DNA of 39,279 nt from Betaproteobacteria bacterium (GTDB lineage: Bacteria; Pseudomonadota; Gammaproteobacteria; Burkholderiales; SG8-41). Within the stretch, counting starts at the first letter, position 1. Every line of letters starts with the position of its first letter. Below are positions 1-10,315 of this stretch, one piece after another. The notes under the pieces are model-generated. The model was given only the letters and a program-made list of their open reading frames with translations, was not told where the DNA came from and made no database searches. A program made the translations under genes and the position numbers. The stretch spans positions 1-39,279 of the forward strand of contig JAQGMV010000194.1 of the NCBI GenBank assembly GCA_028292225.1, read 5' to 3'.

Positions 1-224
1 GACCCACCAAAATCATCAGGCACTTACGGTAGTCACTGGGTCAGAGCCGCGCACCGATTGCGGTTCCCGTGCCCACTCGGTGCCAGTTAGACGGTTGCTT
101 AAGGCGTCGATAGGCCGACATCGGCGACGGCCGCCGGTGTCTGCACGAGGCATCGGCCATGGCGGTCCGTTATCACGAAGGCAGATTCCCCCTTCGGAAC
201 CTCGATTGAGATCAGCTGATTCCA

Positions 225-1061
225 TTGACAGGGCCGTCGTCGTCGGCGGCGGCTAGATACGATGGAACGCTTGCCGCTATTCCCAATGTTACTGTCCTCC
301 TGGCGCCCCTAACCACGCAGGAGGCGGTTTTGTCCTCGCGTATCGAGGGCACGCAGGCGACCATGGGGGAGGTGCTCGAGTTCGAGGCAGAAGGGGATGC
401 GAGCGAGTTTTCAGCCGAGCGTAAAGCGGATATCCATGAGGTCTTGAATTACCGCGGCGCCATGCGACGCGCCGAGGCAATGCTCAAGGAGCTTCCGCTC
501 AGCCAGCGCGTGCTTTGTGCGGCGCACGAAGACCTGTTGTCCGGGGTTCGCGGCCACGGGAAGGCGCCGGGCGACTATCGTAGGAATGCGAATTGGATAG
601 GGCCGGCTGGATGTACGATCGAGGCCGCGCGTTTCGTGCCGATCTCGGCTGAGAAACTGCCGGACGCGATGAGCAGCTTGGAGCGCTACTTTCACGAGGA
701 CGCTCCAGATCGACTTGTGCAGCTCGGCGTAATCCATGCCGAGTTCGAATCCCTTCATCCCTTCTTGGACCGCAATGGCCGGCTGGGGCGGATGCTCGTG
801 CCGTTTTTTATGTGGCAAACCAAACTGATCCAGCGGCCGATGTTTTACTTGAATGCGTATTTCGAAGCTAATCGCGATGAGCATTACGATCGATTGCTTG
901 CCGTATCACGCCATGACGATTGGACGGGGTGGTGCCGATTTTTCCTGGAAGGCGTGCGGGTGCAGGCTGAGGAGAATCAACGTAAGGCTAAGGCTATTCT
1001 CGATTTGTACGAGTCGATGAAGAAGCAGGTTACGGAGCTCGTTCGATATCGCGGAGGGTAG
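225..1061 (+). CDS. Fic-domain protein (probable AMP-transferase), apparently C-terminally truncated, TTG start
   Basis: Fic core HPFLDRNGRLGR (variant of HPFx[D/E]GNGRxxR); N-terminal SSRIEG matches the [S/T]xxxE[G/N] inhibitory helix motif; ends shortly after the Fic core without the usual C-terminal wHTH region. Confidence 0.8.
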   Translation: MTGPSSSAAARYDGTLAAIPNVTVLLAPLTTQEAVLSSRIEGTQATMGEVLEFEAEGDASEFSAERKADIHEVLNYRGAMRRAEAMLKELPLSQRVLCAAHEDLLSGVRGHGKAPGDYRRNANWIGPAGCTIEAARFVPISAEKLPDAMSSLERYFHEDAPDRLVQLGVIHAEFESLHPFLDRNGRLGRMLVPFFMWQTKLIQRPMFYLNAYFEANRDEHYDRLLAVSRHDDWTGWCRFFLEGVRVQAEENQRKAKAILDLYESMKKQVTELVRYRGG

Positions 1062-1333
1062 AAAAGCTTTTCAGAGGCGAGCGCGTTGGCAGGGCGGCTC
1101 GAGCTAACGCGGTGGCCGTTGCCTAAAGCCACGACAGGGGCGCATATGGGCGCAGGTTGCGTTGCATTCACCTCGACGCTCAGCGTGTCAGAATCGTGGC
1201 ATTCTCGCCTCGGCTCATGGTGCGGCCGAAAGCATACAGCTACGTCTTCGCCGGCGAAACCGCCTGCCGCCACAGCGATCATTTCGAGTCGACGTAATCG
1301 CATGCCGACAATCACACATAACGGGCTACCTTC

Positions 1334-3457
1334 ATGAGATTTAACCGGCTGCGTCGCGTCACGCTGGAAGGACTTCTCGGCTTAGGCTTCGGCTCACTCA
1401 TCGCGGGTGGCGTGTTGGCGGCCATCTTGGCCATTTCAGCTTGGCGCTTGGCGGACACGGGCTTCGATGAGTACGAAAGGCAGGATGCCCCGATAGCAGT
1501 ACACGCCTCAAAAGGCGTCGATGCATGGCTGAAGCTTCGTAACCGTGAGCAGCGCTTCGTGCTGTCTGTTGGGAATGATGTTCGACCTGCCGAGGCGAAA
1601 GCGCAATACATCCCGTTGTGGAAGAGCGGCGTAGACGATCTTCAGGCGTCCTTGCTACAGATCCGCCGGTTAGCCGACAAGACCGACGAACGCGTTGTTG
1701 CCGTGATCCCGGGTATCGAATCAGCCCTCAGCCGTTATGTCACGAGCTTCACGTCCATTGCAGATTTAGTGGTGCGGCTCGGAGATGCGGAGACCGGCTT
1801 GGACGGCGAAATGAGGGCCAAGGCGCGCGCGGCGGAGGCCCTCATCTCGGAGATGAAGTTTCCCGCGATGACGCAAAGCCTGCAGCGATTAAATCGAAGT
1901 CGTGAGGACTTCGCTGCGACGAGAAAGGAGCAGTACGTTAAGGAATTTCTGGACGAATCAACACGCGCCGAATCATTTGACATACGTGCTCCGCAAACCC
2001 AGGACGTACGCGCAACTCTCAGAGATTATGCTGAGCTGTTTAGAAATTACGTGAAAGTCTCCGGGGATCTGGAAACGAAGAAACGTGAGTCTGCTCAGGC
2101 CGTGGCGCTCCTGGAGCCACGCCTCGAGCAGCTAGAACATGAAGCGCTCGAGAATACGCACGAAATGTTACTGGCGCTCGAGCGCCGCATCGTTGCCGTG
2201 ACGCTTTGTTCGGCTCTTATCGCTGTCCTGGCCGTTGTGCTCGGAAGCGTTGTAGCGTGGTTTGCCAGTGATCGGATCCGTCTGGCCACGCGGCGAATTA
2301 TCGGCTTTGCAACCCACGTCGCAGCCGGCAGATTGGATACCCGACTCGACCGCGTTGATGTCGGCGAGCTTGGCGCGCTGGAGTCGGCCCTGAATACCAT
2401 GGCGGACCGACTGCAAGAGAACGACGAAGTCATGAATAAGCAGGCGCACGGTCTTGAGGCGAGCAATCGGCGGATCGCACTGCTCTCAGAAATGACGACG
2501 TTGCTACAGACTGCCGTGGACGCTGGTGAAGCCGCAGCGATCAGCGCGCGCCATCTGAGCCGTATGCAGCTCGGTCGCGGGGGTGTTCTATACATATGCA
2601 ACGAATCGCACGATCATCTCGACGCCATTGCGCGGTGGGGAGACGCAACGTCGTCGACCGACAGTTTCTTCGCAGCCGACTGCTGGGGTTTAAGGCGTGG
2701 ACAACCGTACGAATCAAGCGAAGCTGCGTCACCGCTCGTGTGCGCGCATGTGGTGTCCGGCACCGCGGTGCCCTCCTATCTTTGCCTGCCGCTGGTCACG
2801 TCGACGGGGATACTCGGACTTGTGTACGTCGATTTCGGCAACGCCGACTCCATCGGGCACGCCGAGGACACGCACTTTGCGCACCGGCTGTCGGAGCAAC
2901 TCGGCCTCGCCTTCGCCAATTTAAAGCTACGGGAAACGCTGCGGCAGCAGACGCTATGTGACCCTCTGACAACGCTTTTCAATCGGCGCTTTCTGGAGGA
3001 ATCGATGCCTCGTGAGTGCGCTCGAGCCAGTAGGGAGAAGCTTCCCCTTGCACTGCTGATGATTGATGCTGATCACTTCAAGGCGTTCAATGATAACCAT
3101 GGGCATGAAGCAGGCGATGCCGCGCTGCGACAACTTGCGCTTGTGCTAAGGGAAAACTGTCGAGCGAACGACCTTGCATGCCGCTTTGGGGGCGAGGAAT
3201 TTACGGTAATTTTGCCTGCGACCGGTAGAGAAGGGGCGCAGGCGTGGGCCGGTCGTTTGCTCGATAAAGTGCGGGAAATGACTGTCAGCTTGCGCGGGAA
3301 GCCCCTTCCGCGCATCACGGTTTCGATAGGCGTCGCGATTTATCCGAACGAAGGTGTTGACGCCAGCACCCTGTTGCAGGCCGCGGACCGCGCCCTCTAC
3401 GAAGCCAAGGAGGCTGGACGCGATCGAGTCGTGGTGGCATCACAATTCAAAAATTAA
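1334..3457 (+). CDS. Membrane diguanylate cyclase: helical periplasmic sensor, HAMP, GAF-like, GGDEF (GGEEF)
   Basis: Two N-terminal TM segments flanking a helical region, HAMP-like linker, CRFGGEEF active site with RxxD (RAND) I-site five residues upstream. Confidence 0.9.
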   Translation: MRFNRLRRVTLEGLLGLGFGSLIAGGVLAAILAISAWRLADTGFDEYERQDAPIAVHASKGVDAWLKLRNREQRFVLSVGNDVRPAEAKAQYIPLWKSGVDDLQASLLQIRRLADKTDERVVAVIPGIESALSRYVTSFTSIADLVVRLGDAETGLDGEMRAKARAAEALISEMKFPAMTQSLQRLNRSREDFAATRKEQYVKEFLDESTRAESFDIRAPQTQDVRATLRDYAELFRNYVKVSGDLETKKRESAQAVALLEPRLEQLEHEALENTHEMLLALERRIVAVTLCSALIAVLAVVLGSVVAWFASDRIRLATRRIIGFATHVAAGRLDTRLDRVDVGELGALESALNTMADRLQENDEVMNKQAHGLEASNRRIALLSEMTTLLQTAVDAGEAAAISARHLSRMQLGRGGVLYICNESHDHLDAIARWGDATSSTDSFFAADCWGLRRGQPYESSEAASPLVCAHVVSGTAVPSYLCLPLVTSTGILGLVYVDFGNADSIGHAEDTHFAHRLSEQLGLAFANLKLRETLRQQTLCDPLTTLFNRRFLEESMPRECARASREKLPLALLMIDADHFKAFNDNHGHEAGDAALRQLALVLRENCRANDLACRFGGEEFTVILPATGREGAQAWAGRLLDKVREMTVSLRGKPLPRITVSIGVAIYPNEGVDASTLLQAADRALYEAKEAGRDRVVVASQFKN

Positions 3458-3542
3458 ATGCCTTTGACCCGTAGCAAGATCAGTCCCTTGTGTCAGACAT
3501 CGTTGCCGTTGGGGCCTTCATGACGTTTCCAGAGGAGATGCA

Positions 3543-5900
3543 ATGCATATACGGCCGCCCAAACGCCTAGTTGCTGCGCTCACCGTCCTATGCCTCACGC
3601 TTCTCCTGAACTCCGTTGCGACTTACTTCAACGTAACGCGGGTAGTCAACGACCAGAATCGGATAAGTCACACCCTGCAGGTGCGACAAGCGCTTGCAGA
3701 GCTGTTCGGCGCCGTCGTTTCATTGGAGACGGCGTTGAAAGGCTATGCGATCAGCGGCCAGGCCCCGTATCTGTCGCAGCACAAGGCGGCTGCAGAGACC
3801 ATCAACGCCGTGGCCCCCCCATTGCGCCGCCTCATTGCAGATAACTCGCTTCAGCAACGATCATTCGATGCACTCATCGCACAAATTCGACAGAAAGCCG
3901 TCTTCGCGCAACACGTAGTCGACACCAGGCAGAAATCCGGCCAGAACGCGGCGCTGGATGTGATCGCGGAACGAGGCCCGGCCTTGCTCGAAAGCATCCG
4001 TGCGATCGTCGACGAGATGGACGATCGGGAGGATGCATTGCTGATCACGCGCAACGAGATAGCCGCCACCAGTCTTCGCGCGACCATCGCGGGCCTCGTC
4101 GTGTTCACCGTCGCCAGCATCCTTCTCGCGTTGCTCGTCGTGTACATGTTGCGCCGAGAGGTGCTGATTCGAGACCGCGCCCAGAAGCAACTCTTCGGCG
4201 CCAACGAAATGCTCCGAACCGTGCTGAACAGCATTCCACAGCGGGTCTTTTGGAAGGATCGTGAATCGCGATATATGGGCGCCAACCGCCTTTTTGCGGA
4301 AGACGTCGGCTTCCAGCGGGCCGAACAGATCGTTGGGAAAACAGACGAGGATATCGGCCCGTCTGCGCGCACGGCTGACCGCGCTGACGATCAGATCGTC
4401 ATGGAGACGGGCGCCCCCAAGCTGCAGTACCAGGAGACACTGCAGCGACAAGATGGGACCACGACCTGGTGTGAGACAAGCAAAGTGCCTTTGCGGGATA
4501 TGAGCGGCACCGTCATCGGGCTGTTGGGCACTTACCAGGACATCAGCGCTCGGTTGCAATATGAGGGTGAACTCCAGCGGCAGGCAAACTTTGACGCATT
4601 GACCGGGTTGCCAAACCGTCTGCTCCTGGTCGACCGGGTCAACCGGGAGATTGCACAGGCCAGGCGCATCGACGGCGCATTCGCGCTTGCGGTGGTCGAT
4701 CTGGACAACTTCAAGCTCGCGAACGACGCACACGGACATGCGTTTGGTGACCAGGTCCTCGTCGAGGTCGCGCGGCGCCTCGAAAAAGCTGTGCGCTCCG
4801 ATGACACGGTGTCCCGGTACGGCGGGGATGAGTTCGTGCTCGTCGTTGGATACGGGGGCAGCGAGAGCTTTGTAACCGTGGTGGACCGGGTTCTTGCCGC
4901 CATTGCAGAGCCGATCATCGCAGGCGATCGTAAGGTGTTCGTGACGTGCAGTGTCGGCGTCAGCACCTATCCGCAGGATGGCGCTGACTGCGCGTCCCTG
5001 CTCAGCCACGCTGATGTTGCAATGTATCGCGCAAAGCAGGCTGGGAGAAATTGTTTTGCCGTGTTCGAGCCTGTCATGGCGCGCCGGATTCAGGAGCGGG
5101 TATCGATCGAAGGCGGGCTGCGCAGCGCTCTGGAGAATGGCCAGCTCTTCCTCCAGTACCAGCCGCAGTTCAGCTTTCGATCGGGGCGGGTCGAGGGCGT
5201 CGAGGCACTCGCGCGCTGGAGGCATCCCGAACAAGGCCTGATTTCTCCCGCGCGATTCATTCCTGTCGCGGAGGACAGCGGCCTGATCGTGCCTATGGGC
5301 GAGTGGATATTGAGAAAGGCGTGCGCTCAGGCGAAGGACTGGATCGACAGTAGCGTCGGGCCTCTGGTCGTGGCCGTGAACTTGTCAGCGATTCAATTCC
5401 GGCAAAAGGGCTTTACCGAGCTCGTCGCGCGCGTCTTGTCCGAGACCGGATTGCCTTCACGATATCTCGAACTGGAAATTACAGAGAGCCTGCTGATGTC
5501 CGAGGCAGATGAGGCATTGGCGATCCTCACCGAGCTCACGGGCATGGGGATCTGTCTGTCGATCGACGACTTCGGCACGGGATACTCCAGCCTGAGCTAT
5601 TTAAAGCGCTTGCCTGTGGCCAAGCTGAAGATCGATCAGTCATTCGTCCGCGACATTCCCCAAGATCCCGAGGACGTAGCGATCGCGAAGGCCGTCATCG
5701 CGTTGAGCAGGGGCCTGGAGCTGAGTGTCATTGCGGAGGGCGTCGAAACGTCCGAGCAGTACGAATTTCTGCGTCGCGCCGGTTGTGATGAGGTCCAGGG
5801 TTACTACCTCAGCCGCCCCGTCGACGCGGGCGCGCTCGGAAAAGCTATCAGGGATATTGCTACGCTGACGGAGGCTAGGGCCGCCGTCGAAGACAGTTAG
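3543..5900 (+). CDS. CHASE3-PAS-GGDEF-EAL c-di-GMP signalling protein
   Basis: N-terminal TM/CHASE3-like region, PAS (NSIPQRVFWKDRESRYMGAN), RYGGDEF with RSDD I-site, EALARWRHP and DDFGTGYSSLSYLKRLP EAL motifs. Confidence 0.93.
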   Translation: MHIRPPKRLVAALTVLCLTLLLNSVATYFNVTRVVNDQNRISHTLQVRQALAELFGAVVSLETALKGYAISGQAPYLSQHKAAAETINAVAPPLRRLIADNSLQQRSFDALIAQIRQKAVFAQHVVDTRQKSGQNAALDVIAERGPALLESIRAIVDEMDDREDALLITRNEIAATSLRATIAGLVVFTVASILLALLVVYMLRREVLIRDRAQKQLFGANEMLRTVLNSIPQRVFWKDRESRYMGANRLFAEDVGFQRAEQIVGKTDEDIGPSARTADRADDQIVMETGAPKLQYQETLQRQDGTTTWCETSKVPLRDMSGTVIGLLGTYQDISARLQYEGELQRQANFDALTGLPNRLLLVDRVNREIAQARRIDGAFALAVVDLDNFKLANDAHGHAFGDQVLVEVARRLEKAVRSDDTVSRYGGDEFVLVVGYGGSESFVTVVDRVLAAIAEPIIAGDRKVFVTCSVGVSTYPQDGADCASLLSHADVAMYRAKQAGRNCFAVFEPVMARRIQERVSIEGGLRSALENGQLFLQYQPQFSFRSGRVEGVEALARWRHPEQGLISPARFIPVAEDSGLIVPMGEWILRKACAQAKDWIDSSVGPLVVAVNLSAIQFRQKGFTELVARVLSETGLPSRYLELEITESLLMSEADEALAILTELTGMGICLSIDDFGTGYSSLSYLKRLPVAKLKIDQSFVRDIPQDPEDVAIAKAVIALSRGLELSVIAEGVETSEQYEFLRRAGCDEVQGYYLSRPVDAGALGKAIRDIATLTEARAAVEDS

Positions 5901-5936
5901 TATCGCGTCAGCATCCGCTCGCGAATGGCGGCGTAA

Positions 5937-6257
5937 GTGGCTCCTCAGTTCTTACATATTGTCGTCGGCCTGGCGCTGCCCACTTGCCGCTTCCCACGCG
6001 TGCGAGATCGCGCGCTGCCCCTTAAGCCAATTACGTTTCCAGTAGGCGTTATCAATGATGAATGGCGAGAAGAGGATCCTCGCATCCACGGAACCCCAAC
6101 GTGGTTTTTGCTGGATCAGCAAGGGGTGATTAGAAAGGTCGTGATCGGTAAACAAACGATCACCGGCGGTTGGTTTGACGGCCTTAAGGGGGACTTGCAG
6201 AAGCTTCTGCCAAAGGAAGCCGCTAAGCCAAGAGTGGACGCCGAAGCAGCGCGCTGA
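5937..6257 (+). pseudogene. Thioredoxin/TlpA-like redoxin C-terminal fragment
   Basis: GTPTWFLLDQQGVIRKVVIG resembles the C-terminal half of TlpA/thioredoxin folds; no CxxC and no recognisable N-terminal half. Confidence 0.5.
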
Positions 6258-6393
6258 CTCAGCGCCTGGCCGCGTGCTGGTCGTTGTCATATTGGTTCCT
6301 TCGACCGACATTGGGCGCGCCAGCGGCTCCCGCCTGCCCCCGCTCTTTTCGCTCGAGTTGCTGCTAGCATGCGTTTCGACCAAAAAAAGGAAC

Positions 6394-6789
6394 ATGCCTG
6401 TGGCTGTTGCACTCAGCGATTTACTTGGCGCCATGATCGCCGCGTTCATTGGGGTAGCGCTCCTGTTTCCACGACAGCAAGGGCCGACCGCTGAGGGAGA
6501 TGAGACCGCCGTATATTTCCTTTACCGCGCGCCGATGGAGGTCGCAGCATGCATGTCGCACAACCTGCCTTTTACGGGCCACCATGAGGCTTCCGTGCAG
6601 GCCTTGCCCCTTTTCGGGACGAGCAAGGTGGCCGTGACAATTCGAGACCGCCCGACCGGGGACGTAATCGCGGTAGCGGTGATCACTGAGGCGCCGAATT
6701 CGTCGACCTCCGTTGCCGCCGTTACTGCGATGGCGCCCGGGGCAGTTGAACACCAACGGATGGTCAAGCAACTCGCAGACGGCTGCTGA
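6394..6789 (+). CDS. Hypothetical protein with N-terminal hydrophobic segment
   Basis: ORF open from ATG at 6394 (MPVAVALSDLLGAMIAAFIGVALLF...); no family recognised. Confidence 0.4.
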   Translation: MPVAVALSDLLGAMIAAFIGVALLFPRQQGPTAEGDETAVYFLYRAPMEVAACMSHNLPFTGHHEASVQALPLFGTSKVAVTIRDRPTGDVIAVAVITEAPNSSTSVAAVTAMAPGAVEHQRMVKQLADGC

Positions 6790-6905
6790 GCGCGGCGAGC
6801 GCTCAAGGCAAACCAGCCGTCCGGGATGGAGGGCGGAGCGTCACCTAGTGACGCGCTTCGTTCTCTTTCGACAGCCGCATCGTCGTAGGTTTACAATCGC
6901 GCCCC

Positions 6906-7172
6906 ATGAAACCCGACGTCTTGACCTTCGAGGAAGCGGTCGCCCAGTTGCAGTATTGGCGAGAGTTGCTCGTGTCAGCCACAGGCGCTCGCAATCGCGA
7001 TGCCATGTTCGAGGCGGCTGGCCATGTAGGGAAGTTGGGCGCGCTGGTCCGTGAGATGCGTGAGCAACGCTGGCAATCCGAGTCGCACGGAAGCGACCGG
7101 CGAGAAAACCGCGCGATAGGCCTCGATCGACGAAGTGCGGCCCGGTCGGAAGGGGTAGACCGACGCAGCTAG
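6906..7172 (+). CDS. Small hypothetical helical protein with DRR-rich tail (paralogue of 7242..7430)
   Basis: AQLQYWRELL...A motif shared with the next small ORF; tail DRRENRAIGLDRRSAARSEGVDRRS. Confidence 0.5.
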   Translation: MKPDVLTFEEAVAQLQYWRELLVSATGARNRDAMFEAAGHVGKLGALVREMREQRWQSESHGSDRRENRAIGLDRRSAARSEGVDRRS

Positions 7173-7241
7173 TCGGCGGCTTCTTGCTCTGCACGCGGTA
7201 ATTGCGCGGCAGTTCGAAGCCGGCTTACGTCGGGACGGGCA

Positions 7242-7430
7242 ATGACGGCGATATCCGAGACGATTCTGGACGGCACTCGGGCCCAGTTAGAGCATTGGCG
7301 TGAGGAATGTTCGAGGGCTCGAGCTGCCGGTGATGCTGCTCGCATTGAACAGTGTCAGCGTCACATTCAGCACCTTGCTGCTGTTATGGAGAGCCTGGAA
7401 AAGGTGCCTCATGGTTCGGGCAGCGCTTAA
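7242..7430 (+). CDS. Small hypothetical helical protein (paralogue of 6906..7172)
   Basis: AQLEHWREECSRARAAGDAARIEQCQRHIQHLAAVMESL aligns without large gaps to the upstream ORF. Confidence 0.5.
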   Translation: MTAISETILDGTRAQLEHWREECSRARAAGDAARIEQCQRHIQHLAAVMESLEKVPHGSGSA

Positions 7431-7536
7431 GTCTTTCGCCCGCGGGTTTTCCCGCTCGGGGCGCTGCCGCAACGAGCACATGGCCGCAGTGCGGAGGCGC
7501 GTTAGTCGGGCTCGCTCGGTTTGCTCAGCTTGACGA

Positions 7537-7728
7537 TCAGGGTGTATTTAGCGAATACGCAACGCAAGCCGGTGCTGTGGCTGCCGCGCTGGCGTGAAGT
7601 TGCTCGCGAAGCAGGGTGACCGAAATTCCGCATGTCTGTGCCGCCTGCTCCGGTGTGCTGCACCCGCTTTGGACCATCCGCACCGCGTAACGAAGATCCG
7701 CGTCAAGCACACTTTCGGTGTCTCTCAT
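7537..7728 (-). CDS. Small hypothetical protein with HTH-like segment
   Basis: ATG at 7728 preceded by AGGAGG; MRDTESVLDADLRYAVRMVQSGCSTPEQAAQTCGISVTLLREQL looks helix-turn-helix-like. Confidence 0.5.
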   Translation of the reverse strand: MRDTESVLDADLRYAVRMVQSGCSTPEQAAQTCGISVTLLREQLHASAAATAPACVAYSLNTP

Positions 7729-8264
7729 GAAGGCCTCCTGGATCAGACGCGCCGATCCGAGCGATTGTTGGACGGCTTGCCCCCACACGAAAACGCGTCA
7801 GCGCCGTGGCCGAAGCAAGAAAGGAAAGGGTCCAGCCAGCGAGATGACCGGCCCGGCTTGGCTAAGAAGCGCCAGAAGTGTCCTGACGTTTCGGCGGTCC
7901 CGCTGCCTTGGAGCCGAAGCTCTGTAGGCTGGTGACTTTGCGTCCCCACCTTTCGGAGGGTTTGCCCTTTCGTTCGGTAGCGACATTACGGGCCGCCGGC
8001 GATCCCTGGTATGACTTTCAGCACGTTCTAGCTGAGCGAGGAAGCGGACGGCCTCTATCCCGGCCGTGAGCGCACAGTGTCGTCCGGTGAGCTATCCCAG
8101 CGCGGACTTTTCTTCGCGCGGCCTGGAACCGGATGCTCACGCATTACGACCGGGACGGATGTCGTGCTGATCGGTCTCGGCTACCGCGTTTGACGGTGTC
8201 GCACCAAAGCAACCCACGCAGGGCCGGCCGAATGGCGTTCTTCCGCGAGCTTTCGTTCGATGGC

Positions 8265-9023
8265 TTACCTTGCCGTCCGCCCCGTTCTCCGCATCCCGAT
8301 GCTCGCAAGAACGCCCGCCAGTAATCCCGTCAGGAAAATAGCGTCAAAGGTTCCAGCACCCCCGATGGACATGACGGGTGCCTGCATTTCAGAGATCAAC
8401 GGAAGATTGAACAGGTCGGCTCCGACGAGAGTGCCCAGACTTCCTGAGGCATAGGCTAATGGAGCTGCATACGTCCGAGACAGCACAAGGGCGACGACGG
8501 CGGTGACCAAAGGCGGGTAGAAGATCGGAATCGTGACGCCCACGCCCGCTACCGGTGAGGCCATCACATAGCAAGCGATTGCAACGATGAGCACACCCCA
8601 CGCTGCCTTTCGGTGGATGCCATTCTTCACGATCAGATAGATCGAAAGCAGGATCGGGATCAAGCCTCCGCCCACGTTGATCGCCAGCAGCGTACCGGGA
8701 GAGTCTTCTACCAGGGGGACCACATAAGGGATGCCGAATACTGTGACGTGCTGAGGGCTCAGGACCTCGGTCTCGGGAAACTGCAGGAGGGGGATGTTGA
8801 TGTAGCTCCCCACCAAAGTGAGGACGAGGATGGCGAAGAAATACTGGGGGGCGATCCCGATCCTGGCGTACGCAAATCTCAGCACATTCAGTACGAGAAG
8901 CACGCAGAGGACTCCTAGCAGCCCTGCCAGCAGCAACAGGAAGATCCCCGGAATCGGAAAGTAATGTATTCCACTGCCAGTCATGAGAGCACCATTCGTC
9001 TGATGGAACGCTTTGGCAATCAC
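8265..9023 (-). CDS. DUF1614-type multi-pass membrane protein
   Basis: Multiple TM segments; motifs such as HYFPIPG, GSYINIPL, INVGGGLIPI, GVGVTIPIFYPP, SIGGAGTFDAIFLTGLLA are typical of DUF1614. Confidence 0.75.
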   Translation of the reverse strand: MIAKAFHQTNGALMTGSGIHYFPIPGIFLLLLAGLLGVLCVLLVLNVLRFAYARIGIAPQYFFAILVLTLVGSYINIPLLQFPETEVLSPQHVTVFGIPYVVPLVEDSPGTLLAINVGGGLIPILLSIYLIVKNGIHRKAAWGVLIVAIACYVMASPVAGVGVTIPIFYPPLVTAVVALVLSRTYAAPLAYASGSLGTLVGADLFNLPLISEMQAPVMSIGGAGTFDAIFLTGLLAGVLASIGMRRTGRTAR

Positions 9024-9438
9024 CTGGGCTTTTCAGAAATGGCCCTTCAAACAAGCTCCCCGCCTCGTTGCCGGTGCTGGAAGAGTAATCGAGAAGTCGT
9101 TCAAAAGAAAACCGGCCTGAGCCGTTGGGCGCTTCTGTAAAGCGCGGGCTGCTTTCGTTTGCTTCGGCCGCTTCCCGCCTTCGGTCTAAAGCTGATTCCC
9201 CCGGACGACGCTTTCACATACGCCGCCGCCAACGAATGCTTTAACCGTTTCGCCATCGTCTTCATCGGTGTCTCTGTCTTACTCGTGCACGGTCGCAGTC
9301 ACCAGCGCTCGAGTCACTCAGCTGTACGTACGTATGGAACAGCGAATGCACGCCCCGGATTGTTAGAACGCGCGCCGTGCATTTGTCCCTACAGCGACGA
9401 TGCACGGCCGCCGTTACACTCGTGCAAAGGAGGACTAC

Positions 9439-9648
9439 ATGAACTGGTTATTCTTTAAAGAAAGTACAAACGGGTGGCGTTGGGAATTGTGGGATAAAGA
9501 CGAAATGTTCGCCTACGAAGTCGGCTTCAAGACAGTCGCGGACGCCGTAGCCGGCGCTGCCAAACACGGCTACGTCGACGCGAGCCCATCCCGTGACAGC
9601 CTGACATCGATCGGCCTTCGCGACGAGTTAGTCGGTTCAGCTAAGTAG
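9439..9648 (+). CDS. Small hypothetical protein
   Basis: Strong SD (AAAGGAGG) before ATG 9439; MNWLFFKESTNGWRWELWDKDEMFAYEVGFKTVADAVAGAAKHGYV... Confidence 0.6.
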   Translation: MNWLFFKESTNGWRWELWDKDEMFAYEVGFKTVADAVAGAAKHGYVDASPSRDSLTSIGLRDELVGSAK

Positions 9649-9984
9649 CCTTTAGTAATCGTCCTTATGATGGTTATCGCGCAGGCGTAAGACGCTACGC
9701 GTTATGCGCCGCAACGGAAGCGGGCGTTGCGAATCAGGTCTGATAAACACCTGCACCGGCATTCTCCCCAACGCGTCCCGCAGCACCAGCACGGCCTCGT
9801 ACGTTGGGGGGGGCGATCCAGCGACGTTTTACATGACGACCCGCGTCCTGTTTGTCCGGTGCTTCTCCGCTGCGAAATTACTGCTTTGTAATGTCGGCGT
9901 CACGCGATAGAGAGGGTGCGCTTTCTATACTTCACATACGGTCGAATAAACGATCGCTTTGAGTAACCTCAAGGAGATTTCCAG

Positions 9985-10287
9985 ATGGCACGCACTATTT
10001 CTCGCATGATCGCCGCAGGCGTTTCAGCACTTTCTCTGAGCGCTGGCGCTTTCGCTAACGACACGTACCCACTCTCGGCGAATGAGTCGGGGCCGGTATA
10101 CCCGCAGTACTCCAGCGCCCCTGCGCAGCGAGAGGGCGCGACTCGAGGCGACGCACCTGCTCGTGATATCGGCGCAACTCAGAGCAACGCTCCTGCTCGT
10201 GAAATCGGCTCACGCAGCTACGAAGTGCAGACGCCCTCGTCCGTGAGCGAATCCGCGCCGTGGCTCACGGGCACCGGCCGCCGTTAA
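9985..10287 (+). CDS. Small exported protein with short internal repeat
   Basis: Signal peptide MARTISRMIAAGVSALSLSAGAFA; AAGGAGA SD; internal repeat GATRGDAPARDI / GATQSNAPAREI. Confidence 0.65.
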   Translation: MARTISRMIAAGVSALSLSAGAFANDTYPLSANESGPVYPQYSSAPAQREGATRGDAPARDIGATQSNAPAREIGSRSYEVQTPSSVSESAPWLTGTGRR

Positions 10288-10315
10288 GGAAGGTTATTCC
10301 TTCGCGTGGTTCCCG

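Noticed and set aside
3861-5234. 457-aa minus-strand ORF
   Set aside because: Lies opposite an unambiguous GGDEF-EAL gene; no domain signature.
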